From GCA-2684655 sp045105235 (GTDB taxonomy: Bacteria > Planctomycetota > UBA1135 > UBA2386), in NCBI GenBank assembly GCA_045105235.1, contig JBGCDH010000016.1, positions 62,001 through 126,000 on the forward strand: a DNA stretch of 64,000 bases, in the 5' to 3' direction. Shown here piece after piece: positions 25,401 through 34,087 of the stretch. Within the stretch, counting starts at the first letter, position 1; each line of letters starts with the position of its first letter. The notes under the pieces are model-generated. The model had not been told where the DNA came from. It did not search any database and saw only the letters and a program-made list of their open reading frames with translations. The position numbers and the translations under genes are program-made.

Positions 25401-27551
25401 CTACTTCGCGGTTCCGTCGCGGAGCACGCCGGACCAGTTTTCGAACGTGGTCTCGCTCTCGCGCTGGCCGTCGTTCCAGACCGTGCGCAGCCGGTGGGGG
25501 ACACGCAGCGCGCCGGTTTGGCGGTAGTCGGCCCACGACTCGCGGATGTGCACCGGGCTGACGTCGTCGAGCAGCTCCCATGATTCGACGGTGCGGATCA
25601 GGTGCGAGCTGGTGTCGATGTGGATGCGCAACCGCTCGAAGATCGAATCGACGGCCTCCAAAACCATGTATTCGCGGTCACCCAGCGTCCGTCTCGCGAT
25701 CGGGCGGAACTTGAGCTCGCCGCTCGTGTAGGCGGCTAGCAGCATCAGCGGGTGACGCCGCATCGTCCGGCGCAGCCGCTCGACCTCTTGGCGGGTGATG
25801 CGCTTCTTGAGTTCGCCGAGGTGCTCAAACCAGCGGTCGCCCTCGATCTCGGTCAAGATCTCGGTACCGAGCACCGTGCGTCGGCGGATCAGCGTGCCGT
25901 CTTGCCGCCAAGCCAGCGTGCTGGTGCTGACGGGCGCCTGGTCGGCGGTCACGCTGGTGGTCGCCTCAAAGCCGTTGAGTCGCGCGAGCCACGGCTCGCC
26001 GCCCACCGCGGCGCGCGCTCGGATCAGCCACGGGCGCGCGTTCTTGAGCGCTTCGGCCGTTGGCTGGCTTTGCGATGGTGGCGAAAAGCCGGGCGGCAGC
26101 AGCTCATAGCGGCGCACGCCCTGCAGCGAGGCAGGTGGGGCGGCGCCTACGGCGACCATCCAGGCGGGTGACTCGAGAAACGCCGCTGCCGCTTTGCGAG
26201 GGTCCCACGTGTCCGGCTCGGCCGTCTTGCGGATGCGCGCCTCGAGCAGCTCGGGTGAGGTCCCGCGCATAAACAGGTTGGCCTGCAGCCGCAGGCGTGC
26301 GCCTTCGTCGAGCTCGGGCAGTCGTGCGTTGAGCAGGGCGCGCCGCTGCGCCAGCCGCAGTTCGGATGGGCTCGGGGCGACGTCGGCAAGTGAGTTGCGT
26401 GCGCTCAGATAGATCCGCCAGAGCTCCTGGACCTGATCGACCGGCACGACCGCCGACATTTCGAGGATGAGCACGTCGGGCGATTGCTCAATGCGCGTGT
26501 CCCACGTGATGTCGGTCAAGCCGGCCTCGTCCTGCAGCCGCTCGAGGCGTCCGCCGGTTCCGCCCAGCGTCAGGCAGGAGTGCATCAGTAGCCATTCGGC
26601 CGCCGTCTGCACGGTCGGGTCGGGCAGCCGCATGACAATGGCCACGCGGGCGCGATCGCCCATCGCTGCGTCTTCTGCCCAGTAGAGGCCGCTTTCGAAC
26701 TTGCGATCCATCGGGCCGGTGTCGCCCGGTACCGGCGGCGCGGGACGCCAGTTGGCGATCTTGCGAGGGCCCTTGGCGGTCGCGGCGTTGGCAACTTCTT
26801 GCAGCCGCCGCGGCGCGCGAATCGCAAGATAGCATCGCTCGGGCCGGTAGAGTCGCGACAAGAACAGGCTGACTTCGCTCGGGTCCAGGTCGAGCAGGCC
26901 GTTGAGCCAGTCGCCGGTGCCGGCTTCGGCGTTCATCAGGGCCCGGGTCATGCTGCCGAGCGGGTCGCGCAGGATGCGCTGCGTGCGTTCGGCAACCAGC
27001 TCGTTGCGCATGCGCTCGATCTGGTTGCGAGATTGCGTGGTCGAGTCGAGCGCACCGCGCAGCTCCTCGAGACCGCGCTGTAGCTGGCCGGCCGGCAGGC
27101 GGATTTCGAACCAGGTCGAGGTCAGGCCGATATGGGAAGAGACCGTGCCGCCGAGTCGAGCTATTCGCGTGCGAAGGCTCGGCTGGCCGGCGCTCGGGTT
27201 GGACGACTCGATCAGGACGCGGGCCGACAGGTCGGCGAGGCCCGGCGCTCCAAAAAGCGAGCCGGCGAACACGCCGAGCTGGATCTGTGCGGAGCGACCG
27301 TTGGGAGCTACCTCCACGTAGGTTGTCAGGCCGTTGGGCAGCGCCACGCGGCGGCGCGCGCCGACTTTTGCACCCGGCGGCGGAAGATTGGGCTCGGCCG
27401 GGTCTTCGTCCGGCTCGGCGAAGTCCGGGACGAGGGGCGTGATCACCGGCGTGGGATCGGGGTATGGCTGGCACGCTGCGAGCCAAAGGGCCGTCCCAAT
27501 CGACAGGCCGGCGGCGGCGCGTGAAAGCGCCGTTGGATGATGGATGCTCAT
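25401..27551 (-). CDS. M16-fold lipoprotein lacking the HxxEH zinc motif
   Basis: 716 residues with a lipobox LWLAAC and a Pro/Asp/Glu-rich linker. The first M16 domain begins ARRRVALPNGLTTYVEVAPN. At the place where active enzymes have GLAHFLEHM, this protein reads GLADLSARVLIE, so the zinc-binding His residues and catalytic Glu are gone. Later segments keep the fold (LRTRIARLGGTVSSHIGLTSTWFEIRLP, YRPERCYLAIRAPRRLQEVA). A second domain follows (RKFESGLYWAEDAAMGDRARVAIV) and the C-terminus carries an extra domain of 180 residues (ELLPPGFSPP...) not typical of M16. It is 14 bp after another M16-like gene. It is probably a non-catalytic subunit or binding protein in the periplasm. Confidence 0.75.
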   Translation of the reverse strand: MSIHHPTALSRAAAGLSIGTALWLAACQPYPDPTPVITPLVPDFAEPDEDPAEPNLPPPGAKVGARRRVALPNGLTTYVEVAPNGRSAQIQLGVFAGSLFGAPGLADLSARVLIESSNPSAGQPSLRTRIARLGGTVSSHIGLTSTWFEIRLPAGQLQRGLEELRGALDSTTQSRNQIERMRNELVAERTQRILRDPLGSMTRALMNAEAGTGDWLNGLLDLDPSEVSLFLSRLYRPERCYLAIRAPRRLQEVANAATAKGPRKIANWRPAPPVPGDTGPMDRKFESGLYWAEDAAMGDRARVAIVMRLPDPTVQTAAEWLLMHSCLTLGGTGGRLERLQDEAGLTDITWDTRIEQSPDVLILEMSAVVPVDQVQELWRIYLSARNSLADVAPSPSELRLAQRRALLNARLPELDEGARLRLQANLFMRGTSPELLEARIRKTAEPDTWDPRKAAAAFLESPAWMVAVGAAPPASLQGVRRYELLPPGFSPPSQSQPTAEALKNARPWLIRARAAVGGEPWLARLNGFEATTSVTADQAPVSTSTLAWRQDGTLIRRRTVLGTEILTEIEGDRWFEHLGELKKRITRQEVERLRRTMRRHPLMLLAAYTSGELKFRPIARRTLGDREYMVLEAVDSIFERLRIHIDTSSHLIRTVESWELLDDVSPVHIRESWADYRQTGALRVPHRLRTVWNDGQRESETTFENWSGVLRDGTAK

Positions 27552-27565
27552 CGGTTCGAGCGAGC

Positions 27566-29113
27566 TTACCGGCGCCCTTGGACGATGGCAGGCAAGTTGG
27601 CGAAGGTGGACTGCAGCACGGCAAGAATGCGCGCGCTTTGCTGTGGTCGCGGGGCTTGCGCCATCGGCGCCATTTCCGGCCAGATCAGAGCGTGCTCGGC
27701 GATGACGGCGGCGAGCTTGCGGGGATCGCCGGTCGTTTCGTTCCAGCTACGCTGGATCGCCCGGTTGGCGCTGTTGAAGGCGCTGTTCGGCCGGTCTTCG
27801 CTGGCAAGGTCGCGGCACAGCTTGAGCAGCTCTTTGAGCATCTCCGGCTTGCCCGAAGGATCGACGATGTCGAGTCGCATGAGGGAGCGACCGTTGGTTG
27901 TCCGAGGCCAGGGCGCTTCGCCCTTGACGGAAAAACCGCCGCGCGTCTGGAGCATGCGACGCTGGAGCTCGTTGGCGAGCCAGTGCACGCCCGCTTTGAT
28001 TGCCCAGGGTTCCGATAGGGGCGGCAGCACCCAGGCGATGGTCGTGCTCTGCCCGGGCATGCCGGTGACGACCGATCGTCGCTGCGCCTTTGGCGGCTTG
28101 TGTGCGAGTTGTCGCAGCGGCTGCGGCGTGGGCAGCGCGGTGCTCACAAAGCGCTGTTCCAGAATGGTCTTTGCTTGTGCGAGCTCAAGGTCGCCGAGCA
28201 GCACGTGCACGGTGCGGGTGGGGTGCTGACTGGCTTGCCAGGACGCCATCGCCTGGGCGCGCGTCGGCACGCGAAACGGTGGCGGCTCGAGCTGCGTGCG
28301 GAGAGGAGCATCGGGGAGCAGGAGCGCAAGCGCTTCGCCGTGCAGGTGCCGCTGCGGCGATGTCGCGGCACGCTGTGCGCGCAGCCGAAGGTCTGGTTCC
28401 CACTCTCGCGATAGGCGTCGCAGCGCGAGGCGTTCTCTTCTCTCGACGAGCAGTCGCGCAACTTCGCTGATGCCGGAGTCGATGGTGGTCATCGTCAGCA
28501 CGCTGACGGGGCCGCGTCGCTCGATCCGCGGGCGATCGGCTGGGGCAGCAGCGAGCAGCCGTCGATACGTTCGAATGTCGCCCAGCTTGGCGGCTTTCTC
28601 GTCGAGCTGCACGACGCGCGTCGCACCGCGGGTGCTGTTGGGGTCGATCAGCTGCTCTTGCCACGCGGCGTCGAGCTCGGTTAGGGCCTTGCGCTCTGCG
28701 TCGGGGTCGGCCGAGCCAATGGTCCAGGTGCCGTTGAGCGACGTGCGCATCGCAACCATCGTCAGGCCTGGCAGATCGATGGGGTCGTCGCGGCCATCGA
28801 CCCAGGTCGCGACGCTCCAGTGGATCTCGCGGCGTGTCGGATCACGCACGAGCACGAAGCGGCTGCCGTCGGGAGCCGTAAAGCTCTGCGTCAGGCGCGG
28901 CGCCGGCTGCTGTGGCCGCTGCCCCGATTCGCCTTGCTGGCCCGACAGGCCTCCCGCCAGCAAGAGTGCCAGCGAGAGTGCCCGCGAGAGTGCCCGCGAG
29001 AGTGCCCGCGAGAGTGCCCGCGGGCGCCGCACGCCAGCGGTCCGCCCAGCGGTGAGCCCAGCGGTGAGCCCAGCGGTGAGACTGGCTCGCACGCTAGTTG
29101 GCCGCAGCGTCAT
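27566..29113 (-). CDS. Second M16-fold protein lacking the zinc motif
   Basis: 515 residues from ATG at 29113, overlapping the lpxA 3' end by 20 bp. The N-terminus is repetitive: TAGL repeats, then RALS repeats that run into a hydrophobic signal (LSLALLLAGGLSG). The M16-type start SFTAPDGSRFVLVRDPTRRE is followed by VDGRDDPIDLPGLTMVAMRTSL where HxxEH should be, so this subunit is also inactive. A typical M16 second-domain region (RTVHVLLGDLELAQAKTILEQRF, GMPGQSTTIAWVLPPL) is kept. Bacterial M16B proteases are often two-subunit, but one subunit normally keeps the zinc site; here neither does. Confidence 0.7.
   Translation of the reverse strand: MTLRPTSVRASLTAGLTAGLTAGRTAGVRRPRALSRALSRALSRALSLALLLAGGLSGQQGESGQRPQQPAPRLTQSFTAPDGSRFVLVRDPTRREIHWSVATWVDGRDDPIDLPGLTMVAMRTSLNGTWTIGSADPDAERKALTELDAAWQEQLIDPNSTRGATRVVQLDEKAAKLGDIRTYRRLLAAAPADRPRIERRGPVSVLTMTTIDSGISEVARLLVERRERLALRRLSREWEPDLRLRAQRAATSPQRHLHGEALALLLPDAPLRTQLEPPPFRVPTRAQAMASWQASQHPTRTVHVLLGDLELAQAKTILEQRFVSTALPTPQPLRQLAHKPPKAQRRSVVTGMPGQSTTIAWVLPPLSEPWAIKAGVHWLANELQRRMLQTRGGFSVKGEAPWPRTTNGRSLMRLDIVDPSGKPEMLKELLKLCRDLASEDRPNSAFNSANRAIQRSWNETTGDPRKLAAVIAEHALIWPEMAPMAQAPRPQQSARILAVLQSTFANLPAIVQGRR
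28972..29019. repeat. Four perfect 12-bp tandem repeats within a signal peptide
   Basis: Four copies of GCGAGAGTGCCC at 28972, 28984, 28996 and 29008, with an imperfect copy before them. On the minus strand they encode (RALS)n at the border of the signal peptide of the M16-like gene. A second 12-bp array AGCGGTGAGCCC (29048-29080) encodes (TAGL)n just upstream. Each unit is four codons, so copy-number changes would keep frame. Confidence 0.85.
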
Positions 29114-29969
29114 CCGCACCGGAGTCGTCTGGTCGTGAGTCTTCGGACCTGCGGTCGTCGCCGGGTGGATTGCGCAGCCCAGAGCGCGGACTGCAGATGC
29201 CGCGCTTGCTGGCTGCGACAAAGTCGATGATCTCACGGCAGATCGGGTCGGAGTGCAGGGTGCTGGCGCGAACGAATTCGAGACGTTGGTGCAGGGTTCC
29301 GGCACGCCAAAACAGTAGTCGGAACACGCGTTTGACGAGAGCCTTCTGTTCGGCAGTGTAGCCGTTGCGATGGAGTCCGACCTTGTTGACGGCGACCAGC
29401 TTGGCGCGGTCCCCCTGGATCATCGCGAACGGCGGCGCGTCGTGCGAGACCATGGCGCCGGCCCCGACCATCGCGAGTTTGCCGACTCGGGCGAATTGGT
29501 GGATGCCGACCATCGCGCCGAGGATCGCCCGGTCGCCGATTTCGGTGTGGCCGGCCGCCATGGCGCCATTGGTAAAGACGATGTGGCTGCCAACGGTCGC
29601 GTCGTGCCCGATGTGGGCGCCGACCAAAAGCATGTTGTTGTCGCCCACCGACGTGGTGCCGCCGCCGAACGGCGTGCCGCCGTGGATGGTGACGTGCTCG
29701 CGGATCTTGTTGCGTGCGCCAATCCGCAGCCGCGCGGGCTCACCCGTCGACTTGAGCTTCTTGTCCTGGGGCGTCGTGCCGACCGAGCAAAACGGGTAGA
29801 GCTCGCAGTCTTCGCCCACCCAGGTGTCGCCATCGATGACCACGTGGGCCACTAGGCGCGTACGGTCCCCGAGGCGAACGTGTTCGCCCACAACGCAATA
29901 GGGACCTACATCGACTTCGGTTCCGAGTTCGGCACCAGGTGCGATGATCGCGGTGGGATGAATGCCCAT
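29094..29969 (-). CDS. lpxA: Acyl-ACP--UDP-N-acetylglucosamine O-acyltransferase
   Basis: 291 residues from ATG at 29969. The left-handed beta-helix hexapeptide repeats are clear (IHPTAIIAPGAELGTEVDVG, VVIDGDTWVGEDCELYPFCS). LpxA signatures include QDKKLKSTGEPARLRIGARN, REHVTIHGGT, GHDATVGSHIVFTNG, GDRAILGAMVGIHQF, and a C-terminal helical region (YTAEQKALVKRVFRLLF). The His of IGIHQ/VGIHQF and the His in REHVTIH are in place. It starts lipid A synthesis by adding a 3-hydroxyacyl chain to UDP-GlcNAc, so the cell makes an LPS outer membrane. The C-terminal 40 residues are a charged tail beyond the usual 255-265. No other lpx gene is adjacent. Confidence 0.94.
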   Translation of the reverse strand: MGIHPTAIIAPGAELGTEVDVGPYCVVGEHVRLGDRTRLVAHVVIDGDTWVGEDCELYPFCSVGTTPQDKKLKSTGEPARLRIGARNKIREHVTIHGGTPFGGGTTSVGDNNMLLVGAHIGHDATVGSHIVFTNGAMAAGHTEIGDRAILGAMVGIHQFARVGKLAMVGAGAMVSHDAPPFAMIQGDRAKLVAVNKVGLHRNGYTAEQKALVKRVFRLLFWRAGTLHQRLEFVRASTLHSDPICREIIDFVAASKRGICSPRSGLRNPPGDDRRSEDSRPDDSGADDAAAN

Positions 29970-30308
29970 CGACAGTTATGTATTTCTCGTCGGATAGCGG
30001 TCCGAACACGGCCGCTCCGGGCAATGTCTACCCTACGCACACGGTGGGCGCTAGCCTTCGCTGCCCCTGGACCCCGGCCTGCTTCCGGAGCCGGAGCGTA
30101 AGCGTCCGGTGCCGTCGGCGGTTTGCTGTCCGAAGGCGAATGAAAGCGTATCTGGCATGTTGACCGTTCCTGCGATGCTCCCCTCACTCTCCGGCGCCCT
30201 GGCCCCGACAAGCGCTCAGGCTGCCTCACCCGCAGATGGCCGCTTTGGCCCCGGGCCTGTCAGCCTGTCGAATCTTGGCCGCTGGCCACAATTTGGGGGC
30301 GCACGACC
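29970..30308. promoter_or_regulatory. Divergent lpxA / enzyme I intergenic region
   Basis: 339 bp between two divergent genes, with no gene supported in it. On the lpxA side an AT-rich TACATAAC sits about 10 bases before the start and could be a -10 element. On the enzyme I side the sequence just before the ATG at 30309 (CACAATTTGGGGGCGCACGACC) has a purine run GGGGGCG but no standard ribosome binding site. I see no repeat or RNA fold worth naming. Confidence 0.35.
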
Positions 30309-32033
30309 ATGACCGTCCTTCGCGGAGAGTGTGTCTCCCCCGGAATTGCCGTTGGGCAGGTCCATCTACGGGGGTTCGAAAGTGCCAGCTCCGGGCCCCG
30401 GATCGCCGCCGACCAGGTCGAAACGGAGCTGATGCGCCTGCGTCAGTCGTTTGATCGAAGCCGGAAACAGACCGAGGAGATCAAGGAGAAGCAGGCCGAG
30501 AGCCTCGGTGAGGCCGAGCTCCGGATTTTCGATGCCCACCTGGCCTACCTCGGCGACGCCATGTTCGTCACCGAGATCGAGACCCAGGTGATCAACGAGC
30601 GCCTGTCGGCCCGGGAGGCCGTGCAGCTCGTCTTCGCCAAATACGATCGGATTCTTTCGCTGGTCGAGAGCGATCTGCTGCGCCGCCGTGCGAGCGATCT
30701 GCGCGACGTCGCGACCCGTTTGCTGCGCAACCTCGAGGCCGACGAAGTGCGCGGCGCCGATGATGCGCCGAGCGGCCCCTACATCCTGGCGGCGCGCAAG
30801 CTGACGACGGTCGACATCTTCAACCTCGACAACGAGCGCGTCGAAGGCATCGTTGCGGAAGAGGGCGGCATGAGTTCGCACGCCGCGATCCTTGCCCGCG
30901 GCATGGGGATCCCGACGCTGACCGGCATCCGCGGCCTGATCAAGCACCTGCGTGCCGGCGATCTCGTCGTGCTCGACGCCAACGACGGCGAGCTCATGAC
31001 GGCGCCGAGCGATACGGCGCTGGCCGAAGCGACGGCCGAGTCGCAGCGGTGGCGCGAAAGCCAGGCGGCGGCGGCCGAAGGCGTCGATGCGCCTGAATCG
31101 CACCAAACGCGGGACGGCACCAAGATCCGCTTGCTCGGATCGTGCGGCAGCGCCGGCGAAGCGGATCTCGTCAAGACGTTTGGCATGGCGGGCGTTGGTG
31201 TCTACCGAACCGAGCTTCACTTCCTCGCCGAAGACGAGTCGCCTTCCGAAGACGCTCTGGTCGAGAGCTATGCGGCGATCATCGCGGCGCAGGACGGCGC
31301 TCCGGTGTCGTTCCGGCTGCTGGACGTCGCGGCTTCCGTGCTCCAGGTCGGCAACCGCCAGGAGCGCAACCCGGCCATGGGGCGGCGCGGCGTGCGCGGC
31401 CTGCTTGCCAGTCACGAGACGCTGCGCAAACAGCTGCGTGCGATCCTGCGCGCCGCCAAGGATGCGCCGTCGGTTGCGATTCTGGTCCCGTTCGTGACCA
31501 CGCTGTCGGACCTGCAGCGCGTCAAGGCCGCCGTCGTCGAGGAGCGAGTCGGATTGATGAAGGCCGGCGTGCCCTGCGCAGCCGACCTCAAGATCGCCCC
31601 GATCATCGAAGTGCCAGCGGCAGCGATGATGGTCGGGCCGCTGTTGACCGACAGCGACTTTGCCGTGGTGGCGATCGATGACCTGCAGGCCTACCTGTTG
31701 GCGGCCGACCGCGACAATGCAGGCGTTCGCGACTACTACGAAATGGTGCACCCTGCGGTCTTTGAGACCCTGGCGCGGATGGCGAAAGAAGCGAGCCGAC
31801 GCAAGAAGCCGCTCGTGCTGTTCGGTGAGAGTGCCGGCGACGTGGAGCGCGTGCCGTTTTACGTGGGCGTCGGCTTCCGCAGTTTCAGCGTCGCACCGGT
31901 GCGGCTGCGCGGGATTGCCAAGGTGCTAGCGCGCTACTCGGTCGACGAGTGTCGGCGCATTGCGGCCCGCATCCTCGAGGCGCCGCGCACGCTGGATGTG
32001 CAGAAGGTGCTCGTCAATCTCGATCCAGAATAG
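30309..32033 (+). CDS. PTS enzyme I homologue with altered active site
   Basis: 574 residues, normal length for PtsI. The phospho-His motif is present (GGMSSHAAILARGMGIP), as are GVGVYRTELHFL, NPAMGRRGVRGLL and IIEVPAAAMMV of the PEP-binding barrel. Three sites differ from canonical EI. The (R)TLDIGGDK block reads RLLDVAASV. The GTNDL block reads AIDDL. The catalytic Cys of MCGEMAGD is replaced (LFGESAGD). PEP-dependent phosphorylation may therefore be weak or lost, or tuned to another donor. No HPr or EII gene is close. I leave the symbol empty because of these changes. Confidence 0.85.
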   Translation: MTVLRGECVSPGIAVGQVHLRGFESASSGPRIAADQVETELMRLRQSFDRSRKQTEEIKEKQAESLGEAELRIFDAHLAYLGDAMFVTEIETQVINERLSAREAVQLVFAKYDRILSLVESDLLRRRASDLRDVATRLLRNLEADEVRGADDAPSGPYILAARKLTTVDIFNLDNERVEGIVAEEGGMSSHAAILARGMGIPTLTGIRGLIKHLRAGDLVVLDANDGELMTAPSDTALAEATAESQRWRESQAAAAEGVDAPESHQTRDGTKIRLLGSCGSAGEADLVKTFGMAGVGVYRTELHFLAEDESPSEDALVESYAAIIAAQDGAPVSFRLLDVAASVLQVGNRQERNPAMGRRGVRGLLASHETLRKQLRAILRAAKDAPSVAILVPFVTTLSDLQRVKAAVVEERVGLMKAGVPCAADLKIAPIIEVPAAAMMVGPLLTDSDFAVVAIDDLQAYLLAADRDNAGVRDYYEMVHPAVFETLARMAKEASRRKKPLVLFGESAGDVERVPFYVGVGFRSFSVAPVRLRGIAKVLARYSVDECRRIAARILEAPRTLDVQKVLVNLDPE

Positions 32034-32061
32034 TGCCTGCCGCCGCCTAGCCCAGCGCCGA

Positions 32062-32625
32062 CTAGCCGAGCGACCGCCGATGCAGCACGTCATAGCGCGG
32101 CCCTCGCGGCGTCAGCGTGCTCTGGTAGACCGTGATCGACTCGATCGGAAAGGGCTTTTGCTTGAGCTCCTTGCTGAGCTCCTTCAGGCGGTCGATCAGC
32201 GCCAAGGCGCCAAACTGGCTCTTGGTGCGCGCAATCGTGACGTGCGGCGAAAAGCGGCGCTTCTCGCGCGGCACGTCAAACGACTCGGCCACCGCTGAGA
32301 TGTCCTTTTGCAGCGAGCGAGTGGCTTCGATATCGCCGCCGCCGCCGTCGCCCAGCCCGGCCCAGACCACGTGGGGCATGCCTTTCGGCGGGAAGGTGCC
32401 GAAGCCCGTCAACGTGAACTCACGCGGCGGCTCGTCGCAGGCCGAGATCACGTCGCAGAGCGCGTCGACGCCGTCGTCGTAGATGTCGCCGGCAAACAGC
32501 AGCGTGACGTGCATGTTGTCGACCGGCACCCATTTGAGGTCGAATCGCTCGTCGAGCGGGGCGGTGACGTTGGCCAGGTGATTGCACACCGGGCGCGGAA
32601 GGTCGAGGGCAACAAAGCAGCGCAC
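32062..32625 (-). CDS. thpR: RNA 2',3'-cyclic phosphodiesterase
   Basis: 187 residues from GTG at 32625 (MRCFVALDLP). Two HxTx motifs typical of the 2H phosphoesterase fold are present (NMHVTLLF and SPHVTIART) about 85 residues apart. It opens 2',3'-cyclic phosphate ends to 2'-phosphate. Length matches the ThpR/LigT family. It is convergent with enzyme I (28 bp gap) and divergent from the PhzF-like gene. Confidence 0.88.
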   Translation of the reverse strand: MRCFVALDLPRPVCNHLANVTAPLDERFDLKWVPVDNMHVTLLFAGDIYDDGVDALCDVISACDEPPREFTLTGFGTFPPKGMPHVVWAGLGDGGGGDIEATRSLQKDISAVAESFDVPREKRRFSPHVTIARTKSQFGALALIDRLKELSKELKQKPFPIESITVYQSTLTPRGPRYDVLHRRSLG

Positions 32626-32816
32626 GGTCGCATGCTAGCCTGCACTCGCCAGCCCCGTGGGGAGTTATTCGGACGAGGGAGGGTGGCTGCGATCTGCAGC
32701 GGGCTGGCCGCTGCTCGCTGGCCGCTGCTCACCTCACCGATTTCTTTCGCCAGCGATGCCGTTGTTTGCGCGGCTTGCCGTTTCGGTTCGCTGCGCGCGG
32801 GCGGTAGAAGACGAGC

Positions 32817-33620
32817 ATGGGTGTCCCGTGCTTCCAGGTTGATTCGTTCGCTTCTCGCGCGTTCCGCGGCAATCCGGCCGCCGTTTGCCTGCTCGATCGG
32901 TCACGGCCCGCCGCGTGGATGCAGAGCGTCGCCGCGGAAATGAACCTCTCGGAAACCGCGTTCGTGGCGCCGCTCAAGTCCGGCTTCAAGCTGCGGTGGT
33001 TTACGCCGACAACCGAAGTGGACCTCTGCGGCCACGCGACGCTGGCGACGGCGCACGTGCTGTGGGCCGAGGGGGTGGCGCCCGAAGATGCAGAGCTGGC
33101 CTTTCAGACCCGCAGTGGGACCTTGACGGCACGCCGGCACGGCACGTCGCGCATCGAGCTCGACTTTCCGGCTCGGCCAGAGTTGGCCAACGCGCCCGTT
33201 CCGAGTGCCGACGTCGTGCAGCGGGCGCTCGGCGCAAAGCCCAAGCGCATGGCTGCCGTGGCCGAGGACCTCGTCGTCGAACTGGGCAGCGAGCGCATCG
33301 TGCGCAACCTCGCTCCCGACATGCAGCTTGTCGCCGGCATCGATGCGCGCGGTGTTGTGGTGACGGCGCGCGCCAAGGAGCGCTACGACTTCGTTAGCCG
33401 ATTCTTCGGCCCTCGTGTTGGAGTGCCAGAAGATCCGGTGACCGGCTCGGCGCACTGTGCCTTGGCGCCGTATTGGGCCAAGCGGCTCGGCAAGACCCGC
33501 ATGAAGGCGTTCCAGGCCTCGGCGCGCGGCGGCGAAGTTGCGCTTGTCGTCGCCGATAACGAACGCGTGCTGCTGCGCGGCGCTGCGGTCACCACGTTGC
33601 GCGGCCAGCTCGTCTGCTGA
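32817..33620 (+). CDS. PhzF family isomerase-like protein
   Basis: 267 residues. The N-terminus FQVDSFASRAFRGNPAAVCLL and the segments MNLSETAFV, LRWFTPTTEVDLCGHATLATAHVLW and EDPVTGSAHCALAPYWA are the family signatures (diaminopimelate-epimerase-like two-domain fold). The NLSETAF glutamate is the catalytic acid in PhzF. Most members are of unknown substrate, so phenazine synthesis is not implied. It is a single gene between a thpR on the other strand and a small YjfB-like gene. Confidence 0.9.
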   Translation: MGVPCFQVDSFASRAFRGNPAAVCLLDRSRPAAWMQSVAAEMNLSETAFVAPLKSGFKLRWFTPTTEVDLCGHATLATAHVLWAEGVAPEDAELAFQTRSGTLTARRHGTSRIELDFPARPELANAPVPSADVVQRALGAKPKRMAAVAEDLVVELGSERIVRNLAPDMQLVAGIDARGVVVTARAKERYDFVSRFFGPRVGVPEDPVTGSAHCALAPYWAKRLGKTRMKAFQASARGGEVALVVADNERVLLRGAAVTTLRGQLVC

Positions 33621-33711
33621 TCGGCCCAGGTGCGCCTTTGCGATGCCGATTCTACGGGCAAACCCGCAAGCCGCGCGGGCGCGAGGGCGTGCGAAGCATG
33701 CGGTGCATTTC

Positions 33712-33725
33712 GCGTGACGTCACGC
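33712..33725. promoter_or_regulatory. 14-bp perfect palindrome GCGTGACGTCACGC
   Basis: A perfect two-fold symmetric site in the gap between the PhzF-like gene and the yjfB-like gene, about 100 bp upstream of the latter. The TGACGTCA core is a common dimeric transcription-factor half-site arrangement. I cannot say which regulator would bind. Confidence 0.35.
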
Positions 33726-33828
33726 CGGAGCTTGTCTCTGGCTGCGGACAGATGCGCGACGGATCGGCGCCATCGCAAAGCTAAAGCCGTGTTTCAGAAT
33801 CCGCGTGAGCCTTCTCGATGCGGCGCGC

Positions 33829-34023
33829 ATGGACATTGCTGGAATCGCTAGCGCCCAAAAGGCGCAGAGTCTGCGTGCCGACGTCGACGTCGGTGTTCTT
33901 TCAAAGGTCAAGGACCAACAGGTCAAGGAGGGCCAGGCAGCTGTGAAGCTGATTTCGACCTCGGGCCCGGCGCCTGGCGCCTCGGAGCCCGGCAAGGGCG
34001 GCCAGGTCGACGTGCAGGCCTGA
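33829..34023 (+). CDS. YjfB-like small protein (putative motility family)
   Basis: 64 residues from ATG at 33829 (MDIAGIASAQKAQSLRADVD). The pattern MDI..., a short amphipathic helix with VGVLSKVKDQQVKEGQAAVKL, and a terminal G(G)QVDVQA match the YjfB family. That family is often found near flagellar genes and named motility protein without proven function. A Pro/Gly-rich linker separates helix and tail. It is isolated here, with no flagellar gene in the window. The upstream in-frame ATG at 33818 region is out of family alignment, so 33829 is chosen. Confidence 0.7.
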   Translation: MDIAGIASAQKAQSLRADVDVGVLSKVKDQQVKEGQAAVKLISTSGPAPGASEPGKGGQVDVQA

Positions 34024-34087
34024 TCTTGGCCCGCTCGCGGTCCGCGCGCCGCGGTGGATCCCGCGGCGGCGACAGCGCAGGGCGCTG

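Noticed and set aside
28972..29080. CRISPR-like repeat array
   Set aside because: Units are 12 bp, contiguous, without spacers and in a coding frame; this is a tandem repeat, not CRISPR.
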